A stretch of DNA of 64,000 nucleotides. Origin: Oceanospirillaceae bacterium (lineage in GTDB: Bacteria > Pseudomonadota > Gammaproteobacteria > Pseudomonadales > Oceanobacteraceae). Made by a program: the position numbers and the translations under genes. The first letter of the stretch is position 1. The number at the start of each line of letters is the position of its first letter. The notes under the pieces are model-generated. The model was not told the DNA's origin and did no database searches. It worked only from the letters and a program-made list of their open reading frames with translations. Location: positions 1 through 64,000 of the forward strand of contig JACKOM010000005.1 in assembly GCA_024234265.1 (NCBI GenBank), written 5' to 3'. This document shows positions 1 through 7,380 of this stretch, piece by piece.

Positions 1-1
1 G

Positions 2-457
2 GACATTCAGGCGGCACTAGATCTGCCGGATGAAACTGATGCCTTTCTGCAAATTTCCGATATTCTCTTCGAGAAACACTCTGCGGTAGGATATGACGGC
101 CTTACTCAGTCTGAAAAAGTTTTCTATTGCATAGATGGCTTTGTGAGAGGCATGGGTAATGGTGGTATCTCTCAGTTTTTCTATGATGAAGCAGGCGTGC
201 ACGCAAGTGATGCTGTATTAGCATTCGAAGCGGTGAAAGCCGGTAAGATTAAACAACTCCTTGAACAGGCTCTCGCTTGTTTCCCCGATACCTCCATTCC
301 GGCCGATGATGATGCCCGGGACGATCTGGTCAGCTCCCTCGAGGAAAATTATTCTGAAGAGTGGTCCGCGATGACGGATGTGTTCTTCCAGAATGAAGCC
401 GAGTTGATCAAAGCAACCCTGGCTTACGTCGGCAAGAATCTTAAAAACTTTTCCTGA
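2..457 (+). CDS. DMP19 / DUF4375-family protein, 5' end cut off by the window
   Basis: The frame is open from base 2, so the true start lies upstream; 151 residues are visible. The segment reading FYCIDGFVRGMGNGGISQFF followed by YDEAG is the hallmark of the DUF4375/DMP19 domain, and the helical, acidic C-terminal half fits that family. The Neisseria member DMP19 is a DNA-mimic protein that binds a transcription factor, but most family members have no known role, so no function is claimed. The stop overlaps the next start (TGATG), implying translational coupling with dgkA. The family call is fairly secure. Confidence 0.75.
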   Translation, partial: DIQAALDLPDETDAFLQISDILFEKHSAVGYDGLTQSEKVFYCIDGFVRGMGNGGISQFFYDEAGVHASDAVLAFEAVKAGKIKQLLEQALACFPDTSIPADDDARDDLVSSLEENYSEEWSAMTDVFFQNEAELIKATLAYVGKNLKNFS

Positions 458-834
458 TGCCTGCGATGCTGGTTTGGTTGGCTGCCCGTTTGGGCAGCTT
501 CCGCCATGCGCTGCGCGGGCTTTATTTTTTAACCCAGGAGCCTAATGCCCGTATCCACCTTCTGGTGGCTGTGTTGGTATTAGTTTTCTCATTCTGGTCG
601 GGCCTTAGTGGTCATGATCTTTTGTGGGTTCTGGCAGCAATATTTCTGGTGGTGATCACCGAAACCATAAACACTGCATTGGAGCGATTGGCCGATGCGG
701 CCGTGCCTGAGTGGCATCCACTGGTGGGGAAGGCGAAAGATTTAGCCGCGGGAGCTGTGTTGCTGAGTGCGATTTTTGCGGGCCTGGTCGCCATATTTGT
801 GCTCTGGCCGAAGTTGAACTTGCATCTGGCGTAA
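457..834 (+). CDS. dgkA: Diacylglycerol kinase (DgkA family)
   Basis: This 125-aa integral membrane protein phosphorylates diacylglycerol (or undecaprenol in some relatives) with ATP at the inner membrane, recycling the lipid released by membrane-derived oligosaccharide synthesis. The family signature is clear: an amphipathic N-terminus (ALRGLYFLTQEPNARIH), three hydrophobic helices, the ETINTALERL motif at about residues 68-77 and KAKDLAAGAV at about 90-99. Length matches E. coli DgkA (about 122 aa). The ATG overlaps the upstream stop; a second ATG at 466 could also be used. Confidence 0.93.
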   Translation: MPAMLVWLAARLGSFRHALRGLYFLTQEPNARIHLLVAVLVLVFSFWSGLSGHDLLWVLAAIFLVVITETINTALERLADAAVPEWHPLVGKAKDLAAGAVLLSAIFAGLVAIFVLWPKLNLHLA

Positions 835-842
835 AATGGCTC

Positions 843-872
843 TTGCAAAGACGGCCACAGACTCGCTATAAA
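843..872 (+). promoter_or_regulatory. Candidate sigma-70 promoter for the chalcone-isomerase-like gene
   Basis: TTGCAA at 843-848 and TATAAA at 867-872 lie 18 bases apart, about 45 bases before the next start codon. This is pattern matching only. Confidence 0.35.
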
Positions 873-915
873 AGACGTCCCAACAACCTCACTACAACTA
901 TAAAAGAGAGAAGGT

Positions 916-1473
916 ATGAAAAAACTGATTGGCCTGGCACTGGCTACGTGCATGACTGTAAGCGTACAGGCAAAGGAAGTGGGTAGTGTGACCCTGCCTG
1001 ACACCATGAAAGCAGGTGATCAGGAGCTGACTCTGAACGGCGCGGGTGTACGTTCCAAGTTCTTCATGGACATCTACTCTGCAGGCCTGTATCTGCCACA
1101 ACAGCAGAAAGATGCAAAAGCTATCGTAAGTGCTGATAAGCCAATGGCTCTGCGTCTGCACATTACTTCTGGCCTGCTGTCCGGCGACAAAATGGTTGCT
1201 GCGACCACCGAAGGTTTTGAGAAGTCTACCCATGGCAACACCAAACCAATTCAGCCTTCTATCGACAAACTGATCAATGCTTTCAAAGCTGATATCAGCC
1301 CGAACGATGTATTTGATCTGGTTTACAAACCAGGTGTAGGCGTTGAAGTTTACAAAAACGGTCAGCTGAAAACCGCTGCCGAAGGTCTGGAGTTCAAAAA
1401 GGCCCTGTTCGGTATCTGGCTGTCGGATGAGCCTGTACAGAAAGATTTAAAAGCTGAGTTACTTGGCGGCTGA
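916..1473 (+). CDS. Secreted chalcone-isomerase-like domain protein
   Basis: 185 aa with a clear signal peptide (MKKLIGLALATCMTVSVQA, cleavage about residue 19). The mature part has the bacterial chalcone-isomerase-like pattern: ELTLNGAGVRSKFFMDIYSAGLYLP near the N-terminus, then an alpha/beta core ending in GIWLSDEPVQKDLKAELLG. Bacterial homologues are periplasmic and probably bind lipids or other hydrophobic ligands; true flavonoid isomerase activity is unlikely. The start has a strong ribosome site (GAGAAGG) and the gene ends at a good terminator, so it may be monocistronic. Confidence 0.88.
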   Translation: MKKLIGLALATCMTVSVQAKEVGSVTLPDTMKAGDQELTLNGAGVRSKFFMDIYSAGLYLPQQQKDAKAIVSADKPMALRLHITSGLLSGDKMVAATTEGFEKSTHGNTKPIQPSIDKLINAFKADISPNDVFDLVYKPGVGVEVYKNGQLKTAAEGLEFKKALFGIWLSDEPVQKDLKAELLGG

Positions 1474-1480
1474 TAATATT

Positions 1481-1508
1481 GGCCGGGGTTCTTGCCCCGG
1501 CCTTTTTG
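1481..1508 (+). terminator. Rho-independent terminator
   Basis: GGCCGGGG and CCCCGGCC form an 8-bp stem around a TTCTTG loop followed by TTTTT. Confidence 0.92.
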
Positions 1509-1572
1509 CTTGAAACCCTCCTGTTACCTCGCTACTCTTTCCGCTTATTCCCCTGATTTTTCAAGGTGTTAC

Positions 1573-2118
1573 ATGGAATACATGCATCAGGTTATGTCTG
1601 AGGCGGATTGTTTGTTCTCATCCTCCGATTTGCAGCGTGCAATTGCTGAAATGGCAGATGCCATGGGCCAGCGTTTAAAAGATCAAAACCCCGTGATGTT
1701 ATCTGTCATGAATGGCGGGCTGATTTTTGCCGGTCAACTTTTCCCTAAACTTAATTTCCTGCTGGAAACAGACTACATACATGCCACCCGTTACAGGGGG
1801 CAAACAAGTGGCGGCGAAATCCATTGGAAGGCCGAGCCAGCGACACCTTTGGTAGGGCGTGTGGTTGTAATCGTTGACGATATTCTTGATCAGGGCAGCA
1901 CCCTGGTGGCCCTGCGTGATTATTGCCTGCAGCAGGGGGCGATCGAAGTGCAGATTGCTGTACTGGTGGAAAAGTTACATGACCGTAAATTCGACCCTAA
2001 CCTGAAGGCCGATTACGTCGGTGTACAGGTCCCTGATCGTTACGTGTTTGGTTATGGTATGGATTACAAAGGTTACTGGCGCAATGCGGCGGGTATTTTT
2101 GCGGTAAAGGGGATGTAA
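1573..2118 (+). CDS. hpt: Hypoxanthine-guanine phosphoribosyltransferase
   Basis: A 181-aa purine salvage enzyme that joins hypoxanthine or guanine to PRPP in the cytoplasm. The PRPP-binding loop VVVIVDDILDQGSTL is intact at about residues 96-110, and the C-terminal VPDRYVFGYGMDYKGYWRN matches the conserved hypoxanthine phosphoribosyltransferase ending. The frame is open back to 1492, but those codons run through the preceding terminator. The ATG at 1573 has AAGGTG five bases upstream and gives the family length, so it was chosen. Whether hypoxanthine or guanine is preferred cannot be read from sequence. Confidence 0.88.
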   Translation: MEYMHQVMSEADCLFSSSDLQRAIAEMADAMGQRLKDQNPVMLSVMNGGLIFAGQLFPKLNFLLETDYIHATRYRGQTSGGEIHWKAEPATPLVGRVVVIVDDILDQGSTLVALRDYCLQQGAIEVQIAVLVEKLHDRKFDPNLKADYVGVQVPDRYVFGYGMDYKGYWRNAAGIFAVKGM

Positions 2119-2124
2119 ATCGTT

Positions 2125-3876
2125 TCAGTGCCATTTGGCGAGGCCTTTTTGTAAGGCCTCTATGGTGATGGGTTTGGAGAGAAAATCACTCATGCCTGCA
2201 TTGAAGCACATTTGTTGTTCTTCAAGGGTAGCACCTGCCGTCAGGGCAATAATCGGAGTTTGAGTCAGACCTAGTTCATTACGAAGTTTGCGTGTCGCGG
2301 CAAAACCATCCAACACCGGCATCTGGCAGTCCATCAACACCACATCAAATGCTTCAGTTCCCGCCCGTTCAATAGCTTCAGCACCGTTATTTACTATCAC
2401 AGAATCATAACCGAGTTTTTTCAGCATCGCTTTTACCACCATCTGGTTGGTGGGGTTATCCTCAGCGACCAGCACACGTACTTCGGCGGGAGATTTAAGG
2501 GAGATAATCTTGCTGGTTTGTTCCTGATCTGAAGGAGCTTCGCCCGGAGAAACCAACAGTGTCACAGTGAAACAGGCGCCTTTGCCTTCTTCACTTTGCA
2601 AGTTTATTCCTCCGCCCATTAATTCAGCGAGTTTAAGACTGATCTGCAGGCCAAGGCCTGTGCCACCATATTTACGGGTGGTGGATGCATCGACCTGTGA
2701 AAATGCGGCAAACAGCTTGTGTTGCTGTTCTGCCGGTATTCCTATACCCGTATCACTGACTTGAAGCGTGAGTGATATTTGCCCATCTGGTTGTGTCAGT
2801 GCATTTACTCTGAGTGATATGCCACCTTCGCTGGTAAATTTAATGGCATTACCGATCAGATTAATCAGAATTTGTTTTATGCGCAGGGGGTCTGAGGCTA
2901 TGTAGTTGGGAACTTCCTGGCCCATCTGAATCGTAAAATCCAGCCCTTTGTTACGCAGCGGTGCGATAAAAATGCCCTGGATGGTTTCGCACAGTAGCGG
3001 CAGCGAAAAAGCGGTTTTTTCCAGCTCTAATTTGCCGGCTTCGATTTTCGAAAAATCGAGAATGTCATTGATAATAGAAAGCAGCGCTTCACCGGAATTG
3101 CGTATTGTGCGCACGTAATTGTTTTGCTCATCACTCAGCGGTGTGCCATTGAGTAAGTCTGCCACACCGATAATGCCGTTTAATGGTGTGCGTATTTCAT
3201 GGCTCATGTGGGCCAGAAATTGGGATTTAGCTTTAGAGGCTTCTTCTGCAGCTTTGGATTCCTGCTCGGCCAGCAGGATTTTACGCTGTAATTTTGCGGC
3301 ATTCTGAATATCGCGGTATGAGCGCAGGGCATTAAGAATAGTCATGCGCAGTTTGTGGGCCGTTATATCGGTTTTACTCAGGTAATCGTTGATATCGTAA
3401 TCCTGAAAAACGGATTCTTCCGGTGCTGCGCCGGGTTGGCCGGTGCGGATTAGGATACGTACTTCGTTATTGCGTAATTCACTGCGAATAAAGTTAACCA
3501 CCTGCAGGCCGGCATCATCTGCTTCCATGACGACATCCAGCAGCACCACCGCGACATCGGGGTGATTTCGCAGGTATTGTTTGCCTTCCGCGCCGCTGTA
3601 TACGCTGGCAAGACGGATTTTACGGTTTTCGAAAGCAAACCCTTTAAGCACCATGTTGGTGAGTTGATGAACGTATTCATCATCATCGACAACTAACACC
3701 AGGTAGCCCTGCTCATTATCCGTTGCAGTGGCAATGGCTTTCTCTGCGGCAGGGGATGGCTCTCCGCCGAAGAGAAGCTCATCACCCTGGCTTCCGTCAG
3801 GGGCAAAGAGAGGAAAATCTGAGTCTGACCCTGTCATAGGTTCTCCCGACATTGTCTGGTCAGTATAGCTACTCAA
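2125..3876 (-). CDS. Soluble hybrid sensor histidine kinase / response regulator (REC-HisKA-HATPase-REC)
   Basis: 583 aa without membrane segments. Order: a disordered acidic N-terminus (1-55), receiver domain 1 (about 58-180, phosphoacceptor Asp114, RTGQP and LSKTD loops), coiled coil (190-217), HisKA with His226 in MSHEIRTPLNG, HATPase_c (about 330-445, with DTGIGIP and GGTGLGLQI), and receiver 2 (about 460-583, Asp516 in LMDCQMP). The N-terminal receiver suggests input from another kinase rather than a ligand sensor. The start is TTG at 3876, overlapping the thiDE stop (TTGA); an ATG 24 bases later is an alternative. It is tail gene of the thiamine operon, but the target is unknown. Confidence 0.93.
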   Translation of the reverse strand: MSSYTDQTMSGEPMTGSDSDFPLFAPDGSQGDELLFGGEPSPAAEKAIATATDNEQGYLVLVVDDDEYVHQLTNMVLKGFAFENRKIRLASVYSGAEGKQYLRNHPDVAVVLLDVVMEADDAGLQVVNFIRSELRNNEVRILIRTGQPGAAPEESVFQDYDINDYLSKTDITAHKLRMTILNALRSYRDIQNAAKLQRKILLAEQESKAAEEASKAKSQFLAHMSHEIRTPLNGIIGVADLLNGTPLSDEQNNYVRTIRNSGEALLSIINDILDFSKIEAGKLELEKTAFSLPLLCETIQGIFIAPLRNKGLDFTIQMGQEVPNYIASDPLRIKQILINLIGNAIKFTSEGGISLRVNALTQPDGQISLTLQVSDTGIGIPAEQQHKLFAAFSQVDASTTRKYGGTGLGLQISLKLAELMGGGINLQSEEGKGACFTVTLLVSPGEAPSDQEQTSKIISLKSPAEVRVLVAEDNPTNQMVVKAMLKKLGYDSVIVNNGAEAIERAGTEAFDVVLMDCQMPVLDGFAATRKLRNELGLTQTPIIALTAGATLEEQQMCFNAGMSDFLSKPITIEALQKGLAKWH

Positions 3877-5321
3877 TCGGAATCACCAGTCATTCTGGCC
3901 GTCAGACGTGTCACACTCAGCGCGGGGTCCGGGGCCTGTGTAATCGCAGAGACCACAGCAACAGAATCAATTCCGCTGCCCATGACTTCGTCCAGATTAT
4001 TAAGGTTAATGCCGCCGATAGCGGTGAGGGGGAAACGGCTTTTTAACAGCTTCACCCAGCGCTGCAGTTTTGCGGGGCCAACAACTTTGACCTCTTTGGT
4101 TTGGGTTGCGTAAATAGCACCGATGGCAAGGTAACTGGGTTGAATGCTGGCAGCCCGTGCCCACTCAAAATCCCCGTGGGTGCTTAAGCCAAGGCGCACG
4201 CCGGCACGGGAGATGGCGGCCAGGTCAGCCTCTGCCATATCTTCCTGGCCGAGATGCACGCCATAGGCACAGTGTTTAATGGCAAGTTGCCAATAGTCGT
4301 TGATAAATAGACGCGCGTCGTACTGGCGGCCAAGCTCAGCAGCTTTTTTGACGGCTTCATCCAGTTCATCGGCGGGCATGTTTTTAATGCGCAGCTGAAT
4401 GGTGCTGATACCCAAAGGCAGGAGTTTTTCCAGCCAAGCGACAGAATCGACCACAGGGTAGAGCCCAAGTGGCGTTTGCCCGCAATCGGCAAAAGCGGGA
4501 ATATCCAACCAGCTGAGATCATCCACAATTTTAGGGAAATACTCGAAATTATCCGGCCAGCCCAAACGTGCGACGGGGCCGCTGGTTTTATTCAGTCCAT
4601 AACCGTGGGCTAAACCCTGCGCAACATAAGCATTTGCGAGGGCGCTGGCATCCTGCAGGTTTTCCCCCAGGGCCACAAACGAGGCGAGGGCGGAGGCAAA
4701 GGTGCAACCTGTGCCGCGGCTGAAATCGAAACTGCCACGGGGTTGCACCAGAAAATGATGGCCACCTTCATACATCAGCAAATCAATCGCGTTGTCGCCG
4801 CCGGCGTGGCCACCTTTGAGGTAAACCGCAGGCCCATATTCACGCAGTGCCCGGGCGGCATGGAGCATATCTGCCGGGGTTTTAATCTGCAGGCCGGTGA
4901 GTAATTCAGCTTCCGGAATATTGGGGGTCACCAGATCCACATGGGGCAGCAGGCGCTGCATAGCTTCAACCCCGGGGCCGAAGGTTTTGCCCGTGGTGCT
5001 GCCTAATACCGGGTCGAGCACAGTGAAAGCGGGTTTTGCCTGCAGTGCCGCAATGATGGTATCTACCTGGCCGGCATCGCCGATCAGGCCAATTTTATAG
5101 GCCGCAATATCTAAGTCTTCCTGCACGGCGCGCAGCTGGTCACTTAGGGCAACCACCGGCAGGGGATTTACGCTGAGCACAGTACGGGTATTTTGTGCTG
5201 TGTTGGCGGTTAACACAGGGGCAGGGTGGCTGTTCAGTCCGTGGCAGGTGCTGATGTCGGCCACTATGCCGGAGGCGCCGGCGCTGTCGCTGGCGGCAAT
5301 GATGCAAACCACAGGTTTCAT
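3873..5321 (-). CDS. thiDE: Fused HMP-phosphate kinase / thiamine-phosphate synthase (ThiD-ThiE)
   Basis: 482 aa. Residues about 1-255 are ThiD (hydroxymethylpyrimidine and HMP-P kinase): ASDSAGASGI near the N-terminus, DPVLGSTTGK, VTPNIPEAELL, and the anion-hole/base motif GTGCTFASALAS. Residues about 285-478 are ThiE: LYPVVDS, QLRIKN, INDYW, GVHLGQEDM and TAIGGI. Fusion makes the pyrimidine kinase and the coupling step to thiazole phosphate one polypeptide. INDYW replaces the usual INDRxD and the TxTK loop is divergent (ATQTKEVKVVG), so kinetics may differ. The start ATG overlaps the thiG stop (ATGA). Confidence 0.94.
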   Translation of the reverse strand: MKPVVCIIAASDSAGASGIVADISTCHGLNSHPAPVLTANTAQNTRTVLSVNPLPVVALSDQLRAVQEDLDIAAYKIGLIGDAGQVDTIIAALQAKPAFTVLDPVLGSTTGKTFGPGVEAMQRLLPHVDLVTPNIPEAELLTGLQIKTPADMLHAARALREYGPAVYLKGGHAGGDNAIDLLMYEGGHHFLVQPRGSFDFSRGTGCTFASALASFVALGENLQDASALANAYVAQGLAHGYGLNKTSGPVARLGWPDNFEYFPKIVDDLSWLDIPAFADCGQTPLGLYPVVDSVAWLEKLLPLGISTIQLRIKNMPADELDEAVKKAAELGRQYDARLFINDYWQLAIKHCAYGVHLGQEDMAEADLAAISRAGVRLGLSTHGDFEWARAASIQPSYLAIGAIYATQTKEVKVVGPAKLQRWVKLLKSRFPLTAIGGINLNNLDEVMGSGIDSVAVVSAITQAPDPALSVTRLTARMTGDSD

Positions 5322-6112
5322 TTTTGCCCCTGGTGCCAGAATGGCATGCCGATGGTGGGGGTGCTGGGGCTGGCGGTCTGGCGTTTGAGCATTAAGCCTG
5401 CCTCGTAGGCGCTGCGTCCGGCTTCAATTGCCTGGGCAAAAGCCCTCGCCATCAGCACTGGGTTCTGGGCTTTAGCCACGGCGGTGTTGAGCAGAATGCC
5501 GTCAAATCCCATTTCCATGGCTTCGCAGGCCTGTGAAGGTGCTCCGATACCGGCATCAATAATCAGCGGGATATCCGGCAGGCGTTCACGCAGGGTGCGC
5601 AGGCTGTATTTGTTGAGCAGCCCCTGGCCTGTGCCAATCGGCGCGCCCCAGGGCATGATGACCTCGCAGCCCGCATCGCGTAATTTATTGCACACAACTA
5701 AATCGTCAGTGGTATAGGGCAGCACCTTAAAGCCCCGTTTAATCAGTTCCCGCGCTGCATCCACTAAACCAAACGGGTCGGGTTGCAGGTTGTAGTCATC
5801 ACCGATGATTTCCAGTTTCAGCCAGTCTGTCTGAAAAATTTCCCGGGACATTTCTGCCAGGGTGATGGCCTCTTTGGGGGTTTTGCAGCCCGCAGTATTG
5901 GGCAGTAATTTACATCCGGTTTGCTGGATGTAATCCCAAATTGCACGGCCTTCCTGCTGGGCCGGATTCTGGCGGCGCAGGGAAAGGGTAATAATTTGTG
6001 AGCCGCTGGCGGCGACGGCCTCTTTCATAATGGCAGGCGAAGGGTAAAGGGCCGAACCGATTAAAAAACGGCTGCGAAATTCTTCACCGTACAGGGTGAA
6101 TGCCTTATCCAC
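5318..6112 (-). CDS. thiG: Thiazole synthase
   Basis: 264 aa TIM-barrel enzyme that condenses deoxyxylulose phosphate, dehydroglycine and ThiS thiocarboxylate into the thiazole ring. The Schiff-base lysine lies in WLKLEIIGD and the phosphate-binding ends VIMPWGAPIGTGQG and DAGIGAPSQACEAMEMGFDG are intact. The start is GTG at 6112 with GGAGG five bases before it. The N-terminus (FLIGSALYPSPAIM) diverges from the common TGTGKY version. It sits between thiS and thiDE in the riboswitch-controlled operon. Confidence 0.96.
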   Translation of the reverse strand: MDKAFTLYGEEFRSRFLIGSALYPSPAIMKEAVAASGSQIITLSLRRQNPAQQEGRAIWDYIQQTGCKLLPNTAGCKTPKEAITLAEMSREIFQTDWLKLEIIGDDYNLQPDPFGLVDAARELIKRGFKVLPYTTDDLVVCNKLRDAGCEVIMPWGAPIGTGQGLLNKYSLRTLRERLPDIPLIIDAGIGAPSQACEAMEMGFDGILLNTAVAKAQNPVLMARAFAQAIEAGRSAYEAGLMLKRQTASPSTPTIGMPFWHQGQK

Positions 6113-6113
6113 G

Positions 6114-6311
6114 TTAACCTCCGGAAATGGGAGTCAATACATCCAGCGCATCACCCTCGTTGAGGGGGGTGCTGGCATATTCACTTTTGGGCACAAAATC
6201 ACCGTTGATGGCCAGGGCAAAACTGCCCTGGAAACCCTGTTGCGCCAGCAGGTCTGGCAGGCTTAGTGCCGTATCAATTGTAATGTGCTGGCCGTTGATC
6301 AATATATCCAT
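6114..6311 (-). CDS. thiS: Sulfur carrier protein ThiS
   Basis: 65 aa beta-grasp protein ending in the obligatory Gly-Gly (TPISGG). The C-terminal glycine is adenylated and turned into the thiocarboxylate that donates sulfur to ThiG. Length and the internal pattern SLPDLLAQQG, FALAINGDFVPKSEY and DALDVLTPISGG are typical. One base separates it from thiO upstream and one from thiG downstream. No thiF or thiI lies in the window, so activation must be encoded elsewhere. Confidence 0.95.
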   Translation of the reverse strand: MDILINGQHITIDTALSLPDLLAQQGFQGSFALAINGDFVPKSEYASTPLNEGDALDVLTPISGG

Positions 6312-6312
6312 A

Positions 6313-7380
6313 TCACGCCACGTTTTGATTCAACTGATTGATTTTACTCAGAACATCACTCACTACCACTGGGCTTAACAGGTAACCGTGGCGGTGCAGG
6401 CCGTTGGCGTGCAGTAAACCTGGGCTGTTTTCCACACACGGCAGGTTGTCCATCAGGGCCGGACGACAGTTGACTGAGGTTTCCACGATACGCGCTTCAG
6501 CAAATGCCGGATTCAGGGCATACAGGGCAGAGCTGAGTTCCATGCAGGATTGCAAACTAATGGGCGACATATCTTCGCTTTCGATTTCCGTCGCACCTAT
6601 GACTATCTGCCCGTTGGGCTTGGGCACAGCATAGAGCTTGTAGCGCGGATGCATCATACGCACCGGGCGGTTGAGTTTGATTTCATCCGTGGCCACGATT
6701 AACACCTCACCGCGTACCCCGCGCAGGCCGGGGAATACATCTTTTGCCCCAAGGCCGCGGGTATCGATGACCAGATCAAACTCGTCTGTGCCCTGTGCAT
6801 GGCAAATCCGGAAGGGTTCGCAGCTTTGCACTTTGCAGTTTTCATGCAGGTTTGCGCCGTTTTTGCGCAGCTCATCCAGCAGGGCACCAAGCAAGCGGCG
6901 GTTGTTGATGTCAGCCTCGCTTTTTAAATACAGGCCCTGTTGAAAGTGGTCGGCTAAATCCGGTTCAAGGCGCTGAATGCCACTCGCGTCGAGCAATTCT
7001 ACATCGCTGCTGTCACCGAGTTTACTGCGTAAATCCTGGTGGAACTGACGCAACTCGGCTTCATCCAGAGGGTGGGCAACCACGACTGAGCCCGCCTGAC
7101 GGTAATGCATATTGCGCCCCTGGCTGGCCTCAAGTTCGGCAATCCAGCGGGGCCAGATGGCAAGGCTCTGCAGGCCCATGTCATACACTTCGCGCTCGGT
7201 GGCGACCACTTCGCTGAGGGGGGAAATCATACCGGCGGCTGTCCAGCAGGCACCCGCGGGGCGCTCAAGGCTGCTGGCCTCAAACAGGCTGATGTGGTGC
7301 CCCTGCAGGCTTAAACGCCACGCACAGAGGCGGCCCAGCAGGCCGCCCCCAGCGATACCGATGCGCAGATCAGATTTCAT
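6313..7380 (-). CDS. thiO: Glycine oxidase
   Basis: 355 aa FAD-dependent amine oxidase of the DAO family that oxidises glycine to the imine used by ThiG in aerobes. The N-terminal Rossmann motif IGIAGGGLLGRLCAWRLSLQGH and the GACWTAAGMISP segment bind FAD; the C-terminal NGLHRHGYLLSPVV closes the FAD site as in other DAO enzymes. The start overlaps the thiC stop by 11 bases, so both are translated from one message. Confidence 0.93.
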   Translation of the reverse strand: MKSDLRIGIAGGGLLGRLCAWRLSLQGHHISLFEASSLERPAGACWTAAGMISPLSEVVATEREVYDMGLQSLAIWPRWIAELEASQGRNMHYRQAGSVVVAHPLDEAELRQFHQDLRSKLGDSSDVELLDASGIQRLEPDLADHFQQGLYLKSEADINNRRLLGALLDELRKNGANLHENCKVQSCEPFRICHAQGTDEFDLVIDTRGLGAKDVFPGLRGVRGEVLIVATDEIKLNRPVRMMHPRYKLYAVPKPNGQIVIGATEIESEDMSPISLQSCMELSSALYALNPAFAEARIVETSVNCRPALMDNLPCVENSPGLLHANGLHRHGYLLSPVVVSDVLSKINQLNQNVA

